A stretch of DNA of 64,000 bases from Marinobacterium sp. LSUCC0821 (GCF_012848475.1 NZ_CP051666.1:1263501-1327500), one strand, 5' to 3'. Positions 8,590 through 18,808 are shown, counted from the stretch's first letter. Numbers and translations are program-made. The notes: generated by a model not told the origin, from the sequence alone.

Positions 8590-10797
8590 CTACTCCTTAA
8601 TTAACCGTATTCCGACGCGTCGAGCCTGTTCTAGATGCTCAGGAAACGCCGTACTTAAACTGCGACAGCCGGAAATCTTCACGGAACGATCAAACTTTAA
8701 GCTCACCATCACAAGTGCAAGCGCTAAAATTGGATGCTCACCCGCATCAAGGTTGACTGCACTCCAGGCTTGAACCGGCGCTATGTTAACTTCTGATTCT
8801 GTCATTTCGATGTCAGCGCCAGCAGATCGCAATTGCTCGACTGTTATCTTCAGTAATTCCAACTGACGAACCGGTAAGCGATCGATACCCAATAGATGCG
8901 ATTCACTCTGGGCGCAACACATCGCGACCATTAACAGCGGCAGCTCATCACCCACACCAGCCAACTCACTACTCAAGCAATCGATGCCTTGCAGTGTTGC
9001 TGAACGCACTTCAAGGTCAGCAACCGGCTCACCATTACTGTTGCGCTCATTGTGAGGGACAAGGTGCGCACCCATGCGTGACAAGAGTCGTACGGATGCC
9101 ATTCGCGTAGGGTTAACGCCCGCGTTCTCAATCACAAGATCAGAACCCTCTGTGATTAAACCGCCAAGGGCAAATGCCAGCGCAAAACTTAAATCCGCAG
9201 GAATCTGGACACAACTGCCTAAAAGACGATTATTGATTGGCAGTGATAGGTTGCGACGATCACGCTCAAGCTTCACACCAAAACCCTCAAGCAGGCGTTC
9301 GGTGTGGTCGCGCGTTATGTTCGGCTCAATAATTTCAAGCGGCTGATTAGCTGACATCGCAGCCATAATCAACGAGGCCTTAACCTGCGCACTTGAGTGA
9401 ATAGGTGCGAAGCTGAACGCCTTCAGCGTTTGATTGCCATTGATGTGAATAGGCAAACAACCCAGATTGGACTCAATGCTAGCTCCCATCTCTCTCAAGG
9501 GCTCAATCACGTCATTAAACTGCTGTTGAGAGAGGATCTCACTTCCAGTAATAACTGAATTAAATGGCTGCGCTGCCAAGAGACCAACAAACATACGAAG
9601 AGAAGTTGAAGAGTTACCAAAATAGAGCGGACCTGAAGGTGCCTGCAAACCGTGCAAACCTACACCATAGACACGAACACGCCCCTGATGCGGACCCTCT
9701 ATGACAACACCCAGATCACGAAATACCTGAATTGTTGCCAAGCTATCTTCGCTCTCGATAAAACCATCAATATCAGAAACACCCTCAGCGATTGCAGCCA
9801 ACATCACGGCACGATGGGATATAGATCTATCACCAGGTGTTCGAATAGAGCCCTGTAGCATCTGAGTCGGTGTCGTTGAAAAGGTCGCTGGTACATCGCC
9901 TTTTAACTCAGCATAGCCCGCGCGTTCAAGAACACGAGAGAAGTGCTCACGAGACACTTTGGCACGGGTAAATATTCCAGTAAGTGTCTGGCTATCGCCC
10001 TGGGCAACTGCTTCCCTTAACTGGGCGACACCCGCTGTAAAACGATCAATCTGCTCAAGTAACTGATCTTTATTTGCAAAGCAGACATCGTGCCACATGG
10101 TCGGGTCACTTGCTGCTATGCGAGTAAAGTCTCTAAAGCCGCCCGCTGCATAGCGAAATATATCGGTACTCTCAGCTTCAGCGGCTAGGGTATCCACTAG
10201 CGAGAAGGCCAAAAGATGAGGGAGATGACTGGTCGCCGCAAGCACCTGATCGTGACGCAGCGGGTCCATTTGAACCACCTCAGCACCCATCGACTGCCAA
10301 AGTCTTGCAAGCGCGATAGTCGCCTCTGAATCACTTCGTTCGGTGGGTGTCAGCAATACTTTACGATGATTAAACAGGTCTACGATTGAAGCGGCCACAC
10401 CACTCTTCTCAGTTCCTGCAATCGGATGGCCTGGAACAAACCCAGCAGGCAAAACAGGCCAAATTTGACGAGCCGCATCTACGATATTGAGTTTAGTACT
10501 ACCCACATCACTGAGAATTGTATCTTCACTCAACCAGGGCGAGATTTGAGCCATGACCGTCTCAATCGCTTTTACCGGCACGGCTAACATCACCAAATCA
10601 GCCGCCTTTACCCCTGACTCCAAGTCAGTCGCGACCTCATCTACAACCTCCAAAGCGAGTGCTAGATCACACTCCTCCTTATTGAGGTCAAAACCGATCA
10701 CACGCTCTACCTGCGGCAAAAGGCGTGCAGCTCGAGCAAACGAGCCACCAATCAACCCTAAACCGACAACTAAAATAGTGCGTGTAGAGAAACTCAT
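8590..10797 (-). CDS. tyrA-aroA: TyrA-AroA fusion: prephenate dehydrogenase plus EPSP-synthase domain with altered active site
   Basis: Residues 1-295 form TyrA: Rossmann GLGLIGGS (12-19), DVGSTK, the catalytic PGHPIAGTE (His-124) and GGFRDFTRIA, all intact. Residues about 310-735 form an AroA fold. Such fusions are known in pseudomonads and relatives. Against E. coli AroA the shikimate-phosphate elements are kept (Ser-325, Arg-329, Ser-469/Ala-470/Gln-471, Asp-617), but the PEP-site residues are mostly changed: K22 is Arg-324, G96 is Ser-397, R124 is Gln-425, K340 is Arg-644, E341 is Gln-645, R344 is Leu-648 and R386 is Pro-689. The alignment was done by eye. The reading frame is unbroken, so this is not a pseudogene by frame. 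EPSP-synthase activity is doubtful. It starts at the hisC stop. Confidence 0.9.
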   Translation of the reverse strand: MSFSTRTILVVGLGLIGGSFARAARLLPQVERVIGFDLNKEECDLALALEVVDEVATDLESGVKAADLVMLAVPVKAIETVMAQISPWLSEDTILSDVGSTKLNIVDAARQIWPVLPAGFVPGHPIAGTEKSGVAASIVDLFNHRKVLLTPTERSDSEATIALARLWQSMGAEVVQMDPLRHDQVLAATSHLPHLLAFSLVDTLAAEAESTDIFRYAAGGFRDFTRIAASDPTMWHDVCFANKDQLLEQIDRFTAGVAQLREAVAQGDSQTLTGIFTRAKVSREHFSRVLERAGYAELKGDVPATFSTTPTQMLQGSIRTPGDRSISHRAVMLAAIAEGVSDIDGFIESEDSLATIQVFRDLGVVIEGPHQGRVRVYGVGLHGLQAPSGPLYFGNSSTSLRMFVGLLAAQPFNSVITGSEILSQQQFNDVIEPLREMGASIESNLGCLPIHINGNQTLKAFSFAPIHSSAQVKASLIMAAMSANQPLEIIEPNITRDHTERLLEGFGVKLERDRRNLSLPINNRLLGSCVQIPADLSFALAFALGGLITEGSDLVIENAGVNPTRMASVRLLSRMGAHLVPHNERNSNGEPVADLEVRSATLQGIDCLSSELAGVGDELPLLMVAMCCAQSESHLLGIDRLPVRQLELLKITVEQLRSAGADIEMTESEVNIAPVQAWSAVNLDAGEHPILALALVMVSLKFDRSVKISGCRSLSTAFPEHLEQARRVGIRLIKE

Positions 10798-11897
10798 TAG
10801 CCCAACACCTTCTCCAGCGCCGTTAGGAATCGGTCATTTTCAGACTCCAATCCAACACTGACACGTAAATGGTTAGGCAACTTGTAGATACCAACAGGGC
10901 GCACGATGACACCCTCACGTAACAGAGCTTCATAAACAGGCATCGATGGCTGCTTAAGATCAATCGTAATGAAGTTGCCCTGGCTAGGTATAAACTCGAT
11001 TCCCAACTTAGAAAGCCCAGCAGCTAACTGAATCAAGCCATCACTATTAACTTGGCGACTTTTAGCCAGGTATTCCGCATCATCCAGTACGGCCTCTGCA
11101 GCTGCTAACGCCGCAATATTGACGTTAAATGGCTGACGAACACGATTCAAAAGATCTGTAAGCTGTGTCGATGCATAGGCAAAACCTAAACGCAGACCCG
11201 CCAAACCCCATGCTTTGGAGAAGGTACGCGTCACGATCAAATTGCTAAACTTTGGAACAAGCTCAAGACCATCCGGCATGTTTTCAGCCGTTAAATACTC
11301 AGTGTACGCCTCATCCAATACCACTATCACCGACTCAGGAACCTTAGCCATAAACGCTAACAACTCAGACTTCGTAAAGACTGTACCGGTTGGGTTATTT
11401 GGGTTTGCGAGGTAGATCAGACGTGTCTTTTCATTGATCGCTGCCGCCATCGCATCCAGATCATGACCGTAGTTAATGGCAGGAGTAATCACTGCTTGCG
11501 CACAACACGCCTGCGTCACAAGCGGGTACACAATAAACGCATATTCAGAGAAGATAACCTGATCCCCTGGGCGAACAAAGACGCGCGCAATCAACTCAAG
11601 CAGGTCATTAGAACCATTGCCTAGGGTTAATTGGTCATTACTAAGGCCGTACTTAGCGGACAACACAGATTTCAACCGATGGCCCGATGCATCTGGGTAT
11701 AGCGTCACTTCAGACAGTGCTTCTCGAGCTGCAGCTAGCGCTTTTGCACTTGGTCCCAGTGGGTTCTCATTACTAGCAAGCTTAATGCTATTCGTGATTC
11801 CCAATTCGCGCTCAAGCTCTTCAATTGGCTTACCCGCTTGGTAAGGGCTTAACTGCTGAACACCGGAAACCGCTAACTCAATTTGATCACAGGCCAT
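10797..11897 (-). CDS. hisC: Histidinol-phosphate / aromatic aminotransferase
   Basis: This is a 366-residue PLP enzyme of fold type I with LASNENPLGPS, ANPNNPTG, LDEAYTEY and the lysine in TFSKAWGLAGLRLG. HisC2-type enzymes beside tyrA and pheA usually transaminate aromatic keto acids as well as histidinol phosphate. Here it could convert hydroxyphenylpyruvate or phenylpyruvate made by its neighbours. The stop overlaps the tyrA-aroA start; the gene begins 12 bases after pheA. Confidence 0.94.
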   Translation of the reverse strand: MACDQIELAVSGVQQLSPYQAGKPIEELERELGITNSIKLASNENPLGPSAKALAAAREALSEVTLYPDASGHRLKSVLSAKYGLSNDQLTLGNGSNDLLELIARVFVRPGDQVIFSEYAFIVYPLVTQACCAQAVITPAINYGHDLDAMAAAINEKTRLIYLANPNNPTGTVFTKSELLAFMAKVPESVIVVLDEAYTEYLTAENMPDGLELVPKFSNLIVTRTFSKAWGLAGLRLGFAYASTQLTDLLNRVRQPFNVNIAALAAAEAVLDDAEYLAKSRQVNSDGLIQLAAGLSKLGIEFIPSQGNFITIDLKQPSMPVYEALLREGVIVRPVGIYKLPNHLRVSVGLESENDRFLTALEKVLG

Positions 11898-11909
11898 AAC
11901 AGATGCCCC

Positions 11910-12710
11910 TTAAATAACCGCTCGTGGAAATGAGCCTAAGAAATGGAAAGAGATATGATCACCTAAGTCTGCAAGCTTCGATGATAACGCCTGCTCAGTT
12001 AGGTAATTAGAAAACTCAATGTAAGTAAGATCACCAGTCGTGACATGTAGATCGAGATCATCCAGGTTCGACAACTCAATCGAGCTAATGCCACTTATAA
12101 TCGCTGCACTCTTATCAACACCTGATGGGCTAATATCTTGCTGACCCAATACGCGATATTGGCGATCGGCCAATTCAACTTCACCGACAACATTAAAGGG
12201 ATGGGCAGTTAGAAGAGCGAGGAGATTAGAGCTCTTATCAACACTTTCGCTAACTGAGCTTAACTCAACTAACGCATAGTGGAGTTCACCATCAGCCAAT
12301 GCATTGAACATCACAGAGGCATTCGAAAATGAGATAGGAGTAACTGAATGACCAAACTGCTTGAGGGCAGCTGCTTCTGACTCACAAGCCAAAAAGCCGA
12401 TATTCATGGGATGCTCATGTGCCAAACAGACTGACATCACCTCGCGAAATAGGCGAGCTATCTCTTTACCTGGCAACGGCCCCTCGTTACGCTCCATCGC
12501 GCGACGCAAAACCTGCGCCTCACGCTCTGGACGGTAAAATACTGGGGAGTCAGCGCCAAACGCATGTTTGATATCAGCCACACGCTGAGCACATTCAGCA
12601 CGACGATTAAGCAGTGTTTGAATCTGCAGATCGATAGCGTCGATCTCAGCACGGACACGCCCAAGAGCTTGCTCTTGGGTATCTCCATCAAACAACTTAA
12701 CAGAGCTCAC
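11910..12710 (-). CDS. pheA: PheA-type protein: intact chorismate mutase, truncated and degenerate prephenate dehydratase/ACT
   Basis: Residues 15-98 are a normal AroQ chorismate mutase with RVRAEIDAID, LLNRRAECAQRVADIK and FYRPEREAQVLRR. The rest should be a dehydratase of about 180 residues plus an ACT domain. Instead, the GPEGTFS motif is replaced by ACESE (108-112) before AAALKQFG, the ENSxEG motif by ELSSVSES (149-156), and GEVEL (176-180) runs almost directly into YRVLGQQDISPSG (185-197), so roughly 80-90 residues are absent and the catalytic TRF reads RQY. The ACT part keeps only VDKSAAI and the final FLGSFPRAVI; ESRP is gone. Total length is 266 against about 360. The frame is open. 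Probably a chorismate mutase only. Confidence 0.88.
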   Translation of the reverse strand: MSSVKLFDGDTQEQALGRVRAEIDAIDLQIQTLLNRRAECAQRVADIKHAFGADSPVFYRPEREAQVLRRAMERNEGPLPGKEIARLFREVMSVCLAHEHPMNIGFLACESEAAALKQFGHSVTPISFSNASVMFNALADGELHYALVELSSVSESVDKSSNLLALLTAHPFNVVGEVELADRQYRVLGQQDISPSGVDKSAAIISGISSIELSNLDDLDLHVTTGDLTYIEFSNYLTEQALSSKLADLGDHISFHFLGSFPRAVI

Positions 12711-12712
12711 TG

Positions 12713-13792
12713 TTAGCCTCGACGCTGCTCAAAGTCACGCATGAAGTCGATAAGTGCATCAACCGCGGCTTCAGGTACGGCGTTATAGATACTTGCACGC
12801 ATACCACCCACAGAGCGATGGCCCTTAAGGTTGAGCAGACCAGCCGCTTCAGCTTCAACAAGGAAAGGCTTATCTAACTCAGCATCAGCCAAGGTAAATG
12901 GAACGTTCATGACCGAGCGGTTATTAATCGCCACTGGGTTAGCGAAGAAGTCACTCGCATCAATTGCAGCGTATAGTTTTGACGCTTTGCGACGGTTAAC
13001 AACTTCAATCGCAGACAAACCACCCTGAGCTTTTAGCCACTTGAACACTAAGCCAGATAAGTACCATGCAAAGGTTGCCGGCGTATTGTGCATAGAATCT
13101 TCAGCAGCATGAACAGCGTAGTCATACATTGTAGGCGTGCCCGCTAGAGGAGCTCCAAGCAGATCTTTACGAACAATGACAACCGTAATACCAGCAGGAC
13201 CAATATTTTTCTGGGCGCCGGCGTAGATCAAACCAAACTTAGAGACATCCACGGGTGCAGAAAGAATGTCTGATGACATATCAGCAACAAGTGGCACAGC
13301 ACCTGTATTAGGAATGTAATCGAACTGTACACCACCGATAGTCTCATTGGTTGTGTAGTGCAGATATGCAGCACCGTTAGGTAATACGATATCCGACTGC
13401 TCTGGTGCACGAGTAAAATTACCCTCTTCAGTCGAGGCAACAACCTCTACATCCGCGAATAATTTTGCCTCTTTAATAGCCTTCTTAGACCAGACACCGG
13501 TATTGACGTATGCCGCTTTACCGCGTGAGGCCAAGTTCATTGGCACCATAGCAAATTGGCTAGTCGCACCACCCTGCAGGAACAGGACAGCGTAATCGTC
13601 GCTAATACCCATTAGCTCACGAAGATCCTGCTCAGCAGTTTCAGCAACACTAATAAATTCGGCACTACGATGGCTCATCTCCATAATAGAGAGACCTTTG
13701 TTGTGCCAATCAAGCATCTCTGCCTGAGCAATTTCCAACACTTCGGTTGGCAGCGCAGCTGGACCTGCGCTGAAGTTAAAAAGACGACTCAT
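12713..13792 (-). CDS. serC: Phosphoserine aminotransferase
   Basis: SerC makes phosphoserine from phosphohydroxypyruvate and also acts in pyridoxal phosphate synthesis. The 359-residue PLP enzyme shows FNFSAGPAALP, the FLQGGATSQF cofactor loop, ADMSSDILS and the Schiff-base lysine in YAGAQKNIGPAG, ending with GHRSVGGMRASIYNA. It lies between gyrA (25 bases) and pheA (2 bases), in the conserved supraoperon. Confidence 0.97.
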   Translation of the reverse strand: MSRLFNFSAGPAALPTEVLEIAQAEMLDWHNKGLSIMEMSHRSAEFISVAETAEQDLRELMGISDDYAVLFLQGGATSQFAMVPMNLASRGKAAYVNTGVWSKKAIKEAKLFADVEVVASTEEGNFTRAPEQSDIVLPNGAAYLHYTTNETIGGVQFDYIPNTGAVPLVADMSSDILSAPVDVSKFGLIYAGAQKNIGPAGITVVIVRKDLLGAPLAGTPTMYDYAVHAAEDSMHNTPATFAWYLSGLVFKWLKAQGGLSAIEVVNRRKASKLYAAIDASDFFANPVAINNRSVMNVPFTLADAELDKPFLVEAEAAGLLNLKGHRSVGGMRASIYNAVPEAAVDALIDFMRDFEQRRG

Positions 13793-13817
13793 TTTCTAAA
13801 TCAAATCCGCCTAATGA

Positions 13818-16481
13818 TTACTCTTCTTCCGAATCATCAGCCGCGTCGTCTTCACCTTCGACCGCATCTGTTGCTTCTTCATTAACAACTGGAGCCTGTG
13901 CACCGTTATCGCCTTCACCCTGAGCTTCAGAACCTTCTAGCTCTTCATCCTCTTCAGGCTCCTCGATACGCGCCAAACCAATCAACTTCTCATCATCTGC
14001 AACCCGAATCAGACGAACACCTTGAGTGTTACGGCCAAGTGAAGAGATCTCAGATGTACGGGTACGAACCATGGTGCCCTGATCCGAGATCAGCATCACG
14101 TCGTCACCATCAAATACTTGAACAGCACCAGCCAGTGGACCGTTACGATCTGTGCACTGCATAGCAATGACACCCATACCGCCACGCCCACGAAGTGGGA
14201 AGTCTTCAGACTTGGTCTTCTTACCGTAACCCTTATCAGAGGCAGTAAGGATCGCACCATTCTCTTGCGGAATGATTAGCGAGATAACAGATGCTTCGCC
14301 ATCGACCTTAATACCACGCACACCACGAGCTGTACGGCCCATTTCACGAACATCATTTTCATGGAAACGGATCGCTTTGCCAGCAGAGCTTACAAGCATG
14401 ACGTAGTCGTCACCGTTTGTTAGCGCTGCACCGATCAGACGGTCACCTTCAATGATATCCAATGCAATAAGACCTGTGCTACGAGGACGTGCGAATGCAG
14501 ACAGGCGAGTCTTCTTAACGGTACCGTTAGCTGTCGCCATGAAGATACAACGCTCATCATCAAACTCTTTAACCGGCAGGATAGTACTAATACGCTCACC
14601 TTCGGCCAACGGCAGAATATTCACCATTGGGCGGCCACGTGAAGTACGGCTCGCCTGCGGAATTTCGAACACACGCAACCAGTAAACTTTACCGAAGTTG
14701 GTGAAACAGAGGATGGTATCGTGACTATTGGTTACCAATAGGTGTTCAACAAAATCTTCCTCTTTGATCGAAGTCGCAGCTTTACCCTTACCACCACGAC
14801 GCTGCGCTTGGTAAGCAGTCAACGGCTGGGTCTTAGCGTAGCCACCGTGAGAGATGGTCACAACCATCTCCTCTTCTGTGATCAGATCAGCGATTGTTAG
14901 ATCCTGCATCGAAGCGATAATTTCAGTGCGACGATCATCAGCGTACTCAGCAACTAGCTCATTAAGCTCTTCGCGAATCACTTCCATTAGACGCTCGTGC
15001 GAACCAAGAATCTCTAATAGCTCAGCGATGCGATCGATCAGCTCACGGTACTCTTCAATCAGTTTTTCGTGTTCTAGACCGGTTAGACGGTGTAGACGCA
15101 ACTCAAGAATTGCTTGAGCCTGTGCAGGTGATAGGTAGTAAGAACCTTCGCGCAGACCAAATTGAGCTTCAAGACCTTCTGGACGACAAGCATCTTCACC
15201 AGCACGCTCCAACATATCGAGCACCTGACCAGGCTGCCAAGCAGTCGCAATTAGCGCCTCTTTAGCATCTGCAGGCGTTGGAGAGCGTTTGATCAACTCG
15301 ATTACAGGGTCGATATTCGCCAGCGCAATCGCCAAACCTTCCAAGATATGACCACGTTCACGAGCTTTACGAAGCAGGTAAACGGTACGACGAGTAACAA
15401 CTTCACGACGGTGACGAATGAAACACTCGAGCGCAGATTTCAGATCAAGTAGACGCGGCTGTCCATCAACAAGAGCAACCATGTTGATACCAAACACGCT
15501 CTGCAATTGCGTCTGAGTAAATAGGTTATTAATTATGACATCCGGCACTTCACCACGGCGAAGTTCGATGACGATACGCATACCATCTTTATCGGACTCA
15601 TCACGCAGCTCGCTGATACCTTCGATCTTCTTCTCTTTTACAAGCTCTGCGATCTTCTCAATCAGACGCGCTTTGTTAAGCTGGTAAGGAATCTCGGTGA
15701 TAACAAGCATTGGACGACCCGTTTTAGGGTGGTCCTCGACATGGTGTTTAGCACGCACGTAGATACGGCCGCGACCTGTACGGTAAGCCTGCAGAATACC
15801 CGCACGACCATTAATAATACCGCCTGTTGGGAAATCTGGACCCGGGATAAACTCAAGCAGCTCATCAATCGTTATATCTGGATTGTCGATCATCGCCAGA
15901 CAGCCACGTACCACTTCACCTAGGTTGTGCGGTGGGATGTTGGTGGCCATACCAACCGCAATACCCGCCGAACCATTCACCAAAAGGTTAGGTACACGCG
16001 TAGGCAATACCGCAGGAATTTTCTCAGTACCGTCGTAGTTATCAACGTAATCTACGGTCTCTTTATCGAGATCAGAAAGAAGCTCATGCGAGATCTTCTT
16101 CATACGGATCTCGGTGTAACGCATTGCTGCTGCAGAGTCACCGTCTACAGAACCGAAGTTACCTTGACCATCAACAAGCATGTAGCGCATCGAGAAATCT
16201 TGCGCCATACGTACGATGGTGTCGTAAACAGCACTATCACCGTGCGGGTGGTATTTACCGATTACATCACCCACCACACGTGCAGATTTTTTATAGGGTT
16301 TATTCCAGTCGTTGCCGAGCTCATTCATGGCAAAGAGCACACGGCGGTGCACCGGCTTCAAGCCATCTCGTGCATCTGGAAGCGCTCGCCCTACGATTAC
16401 ACTCATTGCGTAATCAAGGTACGACTGCTTCAGCTCGTCTTCAATGTTAACTGGAAGTACTTCTCTAGCTAGGTCACCCAT
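13818..16481 (-). CDS. gyrA: DNA gyrase subunit A
   Basis: GyrA is the cleavage-and-religation subunit of gyrase. The N-terminal part has [30 protein letters not shown] (the quinolone-contact Ser and Asp both wild type) and the catalytic tyrosine in [11 protein letters not shown]. The GyrA box QRRGGKG opens the C-terminal beta-pinwheel, and the protein ends in an unusually long acidic tail of about 50 residues rich in Glu and Asp. The start at 16481 matches the family; the in-frame ATG at 16544 adds 21 unrelated residues. AAGGA lies about 10 bases upstream. Confidence 0.97.
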   Translation of the reverse strand: MGDLAREVLPVNIEDELKQSYLDYAMSVIVGRALPDARDGLKPVHRRVLFAMNELGNDWNKPYKKSARVVGDVIGKYHPHGDSAVYDTIVRMAQDFSMRYMLVDGQGNFGSVDGDSAAAMRYTEIRMKKISHELLSDLDKETVDYVDNYDGTEKIPAVLPTRVPNLLVNGSAGIAVGMATNIPPHNLGEVVRGCLAMIDNPDITIDELLEFIPGPDFPTGGIINGRAGILQAYRTGRGRIYVRAKHHVEDHPKTGRPMLVITEIPYQLNKARLIEKIAELVKEKKIEGISELRDESDKDGMRIVIELRRGEVPDVIINNLFTQTQLQSVFGINMVALVDGQPRLLDLKSALECFIRHRREVVTRRTVYLLRKARERGHILEGLAIALANIDPVIELIKRSPTPADAKEALIATAWQPGQVLDMLERAGEDACRPEGLEAQFGLREGSYYLSPAQAQAILELRLHRLTGLEHEKLIEEYRELIDRIAELLEILGSHERLMEVIREELNELVAEYADDRRTEIIASMQDLTIADLITEEEMVVTISHGGYAKTQPLTAYQAQRRGGKGKAATSIKEEDFVEHLLVTNSHDTILCFTNFGKVYWLRVFEIPQASRTSRGRPMVNILPLAEGERISTILPVKEFDDERCIFMATANGTVKKTRLSAFARPRSTGLIALDIIEGDRLIGAALTNGDDYVMLVSSAGKAIRFHENDVREMGRTARGVRGIKVDGEASVISLIIPQENGAILTASDKGYGKKTKSEDFPLRGRGGMGVIAMQCTDRNGPLAGAVQVFDGDDVMLISDQGTMVRTRTSEISSLGRNTQGVRLIRVADDEKLIGLARIEEPEEDEELEGSEAQGEGDNGAQAPVVNEEATDAVEGEDDAADDSEEE

Positions 16482-16543
16482 TCGCTGGCGTTCCTTTTCG
16501 TCCGTAAATTGCACCGCCACCCGATGCAAAAAAATATCATGCA

Positions 16544-16572
16544 ATCATAACACAAATTTTTGAATCAAATCA
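16544..16572 (-). promoter_or_regulatory. Possible gyrA promoter
   Basis: On the reverse strand TGATTT (16567-16572) and TATGAT (16544-16549) are 17 bases apart, about 65 bases ahead of the gyrA start. The -35 is weak, so the call is tentative. The rest of the 167-base gap to ubiG shows nothing else clear. Confidence 0.35.
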
Positions 16573-16648
16573 GCTTTTGGGGGTTATCCAAAGGGGTGAT
16601 AAACTATTGAAAATTAAATAGCGCCAAACTTCATTTCGGTAGAGATTC

Positions 16649-17365
16649 ATGACCCAAAACGCGAACCAAAATATCGACCCATCTGAGATCGCAAAATTTG
16701 AAGAACTTGCCTCACGTTGGTGGGATAAAGAGAGCGAATTCAAACCACTGCATGACATCAACCCACTGCGTGTTGGCTTCATCGATCGCTACGCAGATCT
16801 AGCTGGAAAAAAAGTTCTCGATGTTGGCTGTGGTGGCGGCATCCTCTCCGAAGCGATGGCACATCGTGGCGCCGAAGTTAGCGGCATCGACATGGGCGAA
16901 GCCCCACTTAAAGTAGCCAAACTGCATGGCTTAGAGTCTGGCGTAAAGGTAAATTACAGCCGCATCACCGCCGAAGAGTTTGCAGCAGAGAACCCAGAGA
17001 GCTTTGATGTTGTAACCTGCATGGAGATGCTAGAACACGTTCCAGATCCCGCTTCAGTCGTTCAGGCTGTTGCCGATCTAGTAAAACCCGGCGGCAAAGT
17101 CTTCTTCTCGACCATCAACCGCAACCCTAAAGCTTATCTATTTGCCATCTTAGGTGCTGAACGACTACTTAAACTGGTTCCACAAGGAACGCATGATTTC
17201 AAAAAGTTTATTCAACCGGCAGAGCTCGCTAACTACATGCGCGCTGCGGGTCTTGAGATTGATAAGCTGGCAGGCATGACCTACAACCCAATGACCAAGG
17301 TCTATGCACTGGATGATCACGATGTCAGCGTTAACTACCTGATAGCAGCGCATAAACCAGCATGA
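16649..17365 (+). CDS. ubiG: Ubiquinone biosynthesis O-methyltransferase
   Basis: UbiG performs both O-methylations of the ubiquinone ring. The 238-residue class I methyltransferase shows [20 protein letters not shown], the SAM-binding [12 protein letters not shown], the [11 protein letters not shown] loop and the [14 protein letters not shown] strand. GGTAGAG precedes the ATG. The next gene starts in an ATGA overlap at its stop, which indicates a coupled ubiG-mupP-yciK operon. Confidence 0.97.
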   Translation: MTQNANQNIDPSEIAKFEELASRWWDKESEFKPLHDINPLRVGFIDRYADLAGKKVLDVGCGGGILSEAMAHRGAEVSGIDMGEAPLKVAKLHGLESGVKVNYSRITAEEFAAENPESFDVVTCMEMLEHVPDPASVVQAVADLVKPGGKVFFSTINRNPKAYLFAILGAERLLKLVPQGTHDFKKFIQPAELANYMRAAGLEIDKLAGMTYNPMTKVYALDDHDVSVNYLIAAHKPA

Positions 17366-18039
17366 GATCTGCGCTATTTGATCTAGATGGAACCCTGTTA
17401 GACACAGCTCCTGATTTCTACAGAATAATTTGCGAGCTGGCTGAGCTGTATCAGCAACCGACACCCCTTTACCAGGAGATACGACAAGTTGCATCGAATG
17501 GCGGTCGTGCCATGTTGACGCAAGCCTTTGGCGATCAATTCTCACGAAATGAAGAGAGCTGGCTGAACGAGTTTTTGAACCGCTATCGCGAAAGCCCCGT
17601 GAAAGATGGCACCCTATTTGAAGGCTTCAAAGAGGCTCTCGAGTGGCTGGAAACCCAACAAATACCCTGGGGCGTAGTGACCAATAAGCCGCGCTCAATG
17701 ACAGACAAGGTACTGGAGCAGTTAGGTCTTACCGAGCGCTGTTCTGTTTCGATTTGTCCTGATGAGGTAAAACTAGCTAAACCCGACCCTGAGGGAATCC
17801 TTCTAGCCATCGACAAAATTTCCGCATCTACAGCACAAACACTCTACTTCGGCGACCATGTTCGTGATATCGAAGCGGGACGCCGAGCAGGTGTAAAGAC
17901 GGTCGCTTGCAGCTTTGGCTACCTCGCTGAAGGCGAAGATACAGCAAGCTGGAGTGCCGATTTCACTTTAGAAAAATCTGCCGATTTGAAAACCTTTTTA
18001 ATCCAACATTTTGACCAACAAGGGAGTGCAGATGTTTAA
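17362..18039 (+). CDS. mupP: N-acetylmuramic acid 6-phosphate phosphatase (HAD family)
   Basis: The 225-residue HAD phosphatase has [11 protein letters not shown] (nucleophile Asp), VVTNKPR, the [11 protein letters not shown] lysine motif and [15 protein letters not shown]. In Pseudomonas the HAD gene between ubiG and the yciK homologue is MupP, which feeds a peptidoglycan recycling shortcut to UDP-MurNAc; the same order here supports that name over Gph (phosphoglycolate phosphatase). The assignment rests mainly on position. Confidence 0.88.
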   Translation: MRSALFDLDGTLLDTAPDFYRIICELAELYQQPTPLYQEIRQVASNGGRAMLTQAFGDQFSRNEESWLNEFLNRYRESPVKDGTLFEGFKEALEWLETQQIPWGVVTNKPRSMTDKVLEQLGLTERCSVSICPDEVKLAKPDPEGILLAIDKISASTAQTLYFGDHVRDIEAGRRAGVKTVACSFGYLAEGEDTASWSADFTLEKSADLKTFLIQHFDQQGSADV

Positions 18040-18796
18040 CTACACCGCCCCAAATGACCTACTTAAAGAGCGCATCATTCTAGTTACCGGTGCCGGTGAT
18101 GGGATTGGTAGAGCAACCGCGCTAGCGTATGCAAAAACCGGCGCAACCGTCATTCTGCTCGGCCGCACTGAAGCCAAATTAGATGCTGTTTATGACGAGA
18201 TTGAAGCTGCAGGCGGCGCACAACCAGCCATCATTCCAATGGACTTAGATAGTGCAACTGAACCAGACTATATCGAACTATCAAATACTCTCTTTGATAC
18301 CTTTGGCCGCTTAGATGGTGTAGTCCACAACGCAGGGGTTTTAGGTGCTCGCACCTCAATTGAGAACTACGACCCAATTACTTGGGAGAAGGTGATGCGC
18401 ATCAACCTGACCGCACCCTTCATCATGACCCAAACGTTGCTACCACTACTGCGACGCTCTGAAGATGCATCCATCATCTTCACCTCATCAGGTGTTGGCA
18501 GAAAAGGGCGTGCTTACTGGGGTGCTTACGCAGTATCTAAGTTCGCCACTGAAGGCTTGATGCAGACCCTTGCTGATGAGATTGAAAACGAGCCGAACCT
18601 GCGAGTTAACGCTATCAACCCAGGCGGTACTCGCACCCCAATGCGCGCATATGCCTACCCAGCCGAGGATCCATTCAAGCTTCCAACACCTGAAGAGATT
18701 CAGCCGGCCTACCTATTTCTAATGGGACCCGATAGTAAGCAAGTGAATGGCCAGTCGATCGATGCCCAGGGCGACATGTCAGCTTCACAACTCTAA
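18032..18796 (+). CDS. yciK: YciK-family short-chain dehydrogenase
   Basis: This is a 254-residue SDR with TGAGDGIGRATALAYA for NAD(P) binding, HNAG, the catalytic serine strand IIFTSSGVGRKGRAYWGAY and the YAVSK tyrosine-lysine pair. The physiological substrate of YciK is not known. The start at 18032 has GGGAG 5 bases upstream and overlaps mupP by 8 bases; the TTG at 18011 is rejected. Confidence 0.92.
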   Translation: MFNYTAPNDLLKERIILVTGAGDGIGRATALAYAKTGATVILLGRTEAKLDAVYDEIEAAGGAQPAIIPMDLDSATEPDYIELSNTLFDTFGRLDGVVHNAGVLGARTSIENYDPITWEKVMRINLTAPFIMTQTLLPLLRRSEDASIIFTSSGVGRKGRAYWGAYAVSKFATEGLMQTLADEIENEPNLRVNAINPGGTRTPMRAYAYPAEDPFKLPTPEEIQPAYLFLMGPDSKQVNGQSIDAQGDMSASQL

Positions 18797-18808
18797 AGCC
18801 CAAAAACA

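Noticed and set aside
8590-9900. Glyphosate-resistant EPSP synthase
   Set aside because: Ser at the G96 position could hint at it, but known tolerant enzymes keep the Lys/Arg pocket residues that are lost here; loss of activity or new role is more likely.
11910-12710. Frameshift or assembly error as the cause of the short PheA
   Set aside because: Both ends match PheA in one frame and other frames show no missing dehydratase motifs, so an in-frame loss fits better. Resequencing would still be worthwhile.
15927-16472. 181-residue open frame opposite gyrA
   Set aside because: It lies wholly within the well-conserved gyrA coding strand, has no ribosome site or family pattern, and reflects codon bias on the other strand.
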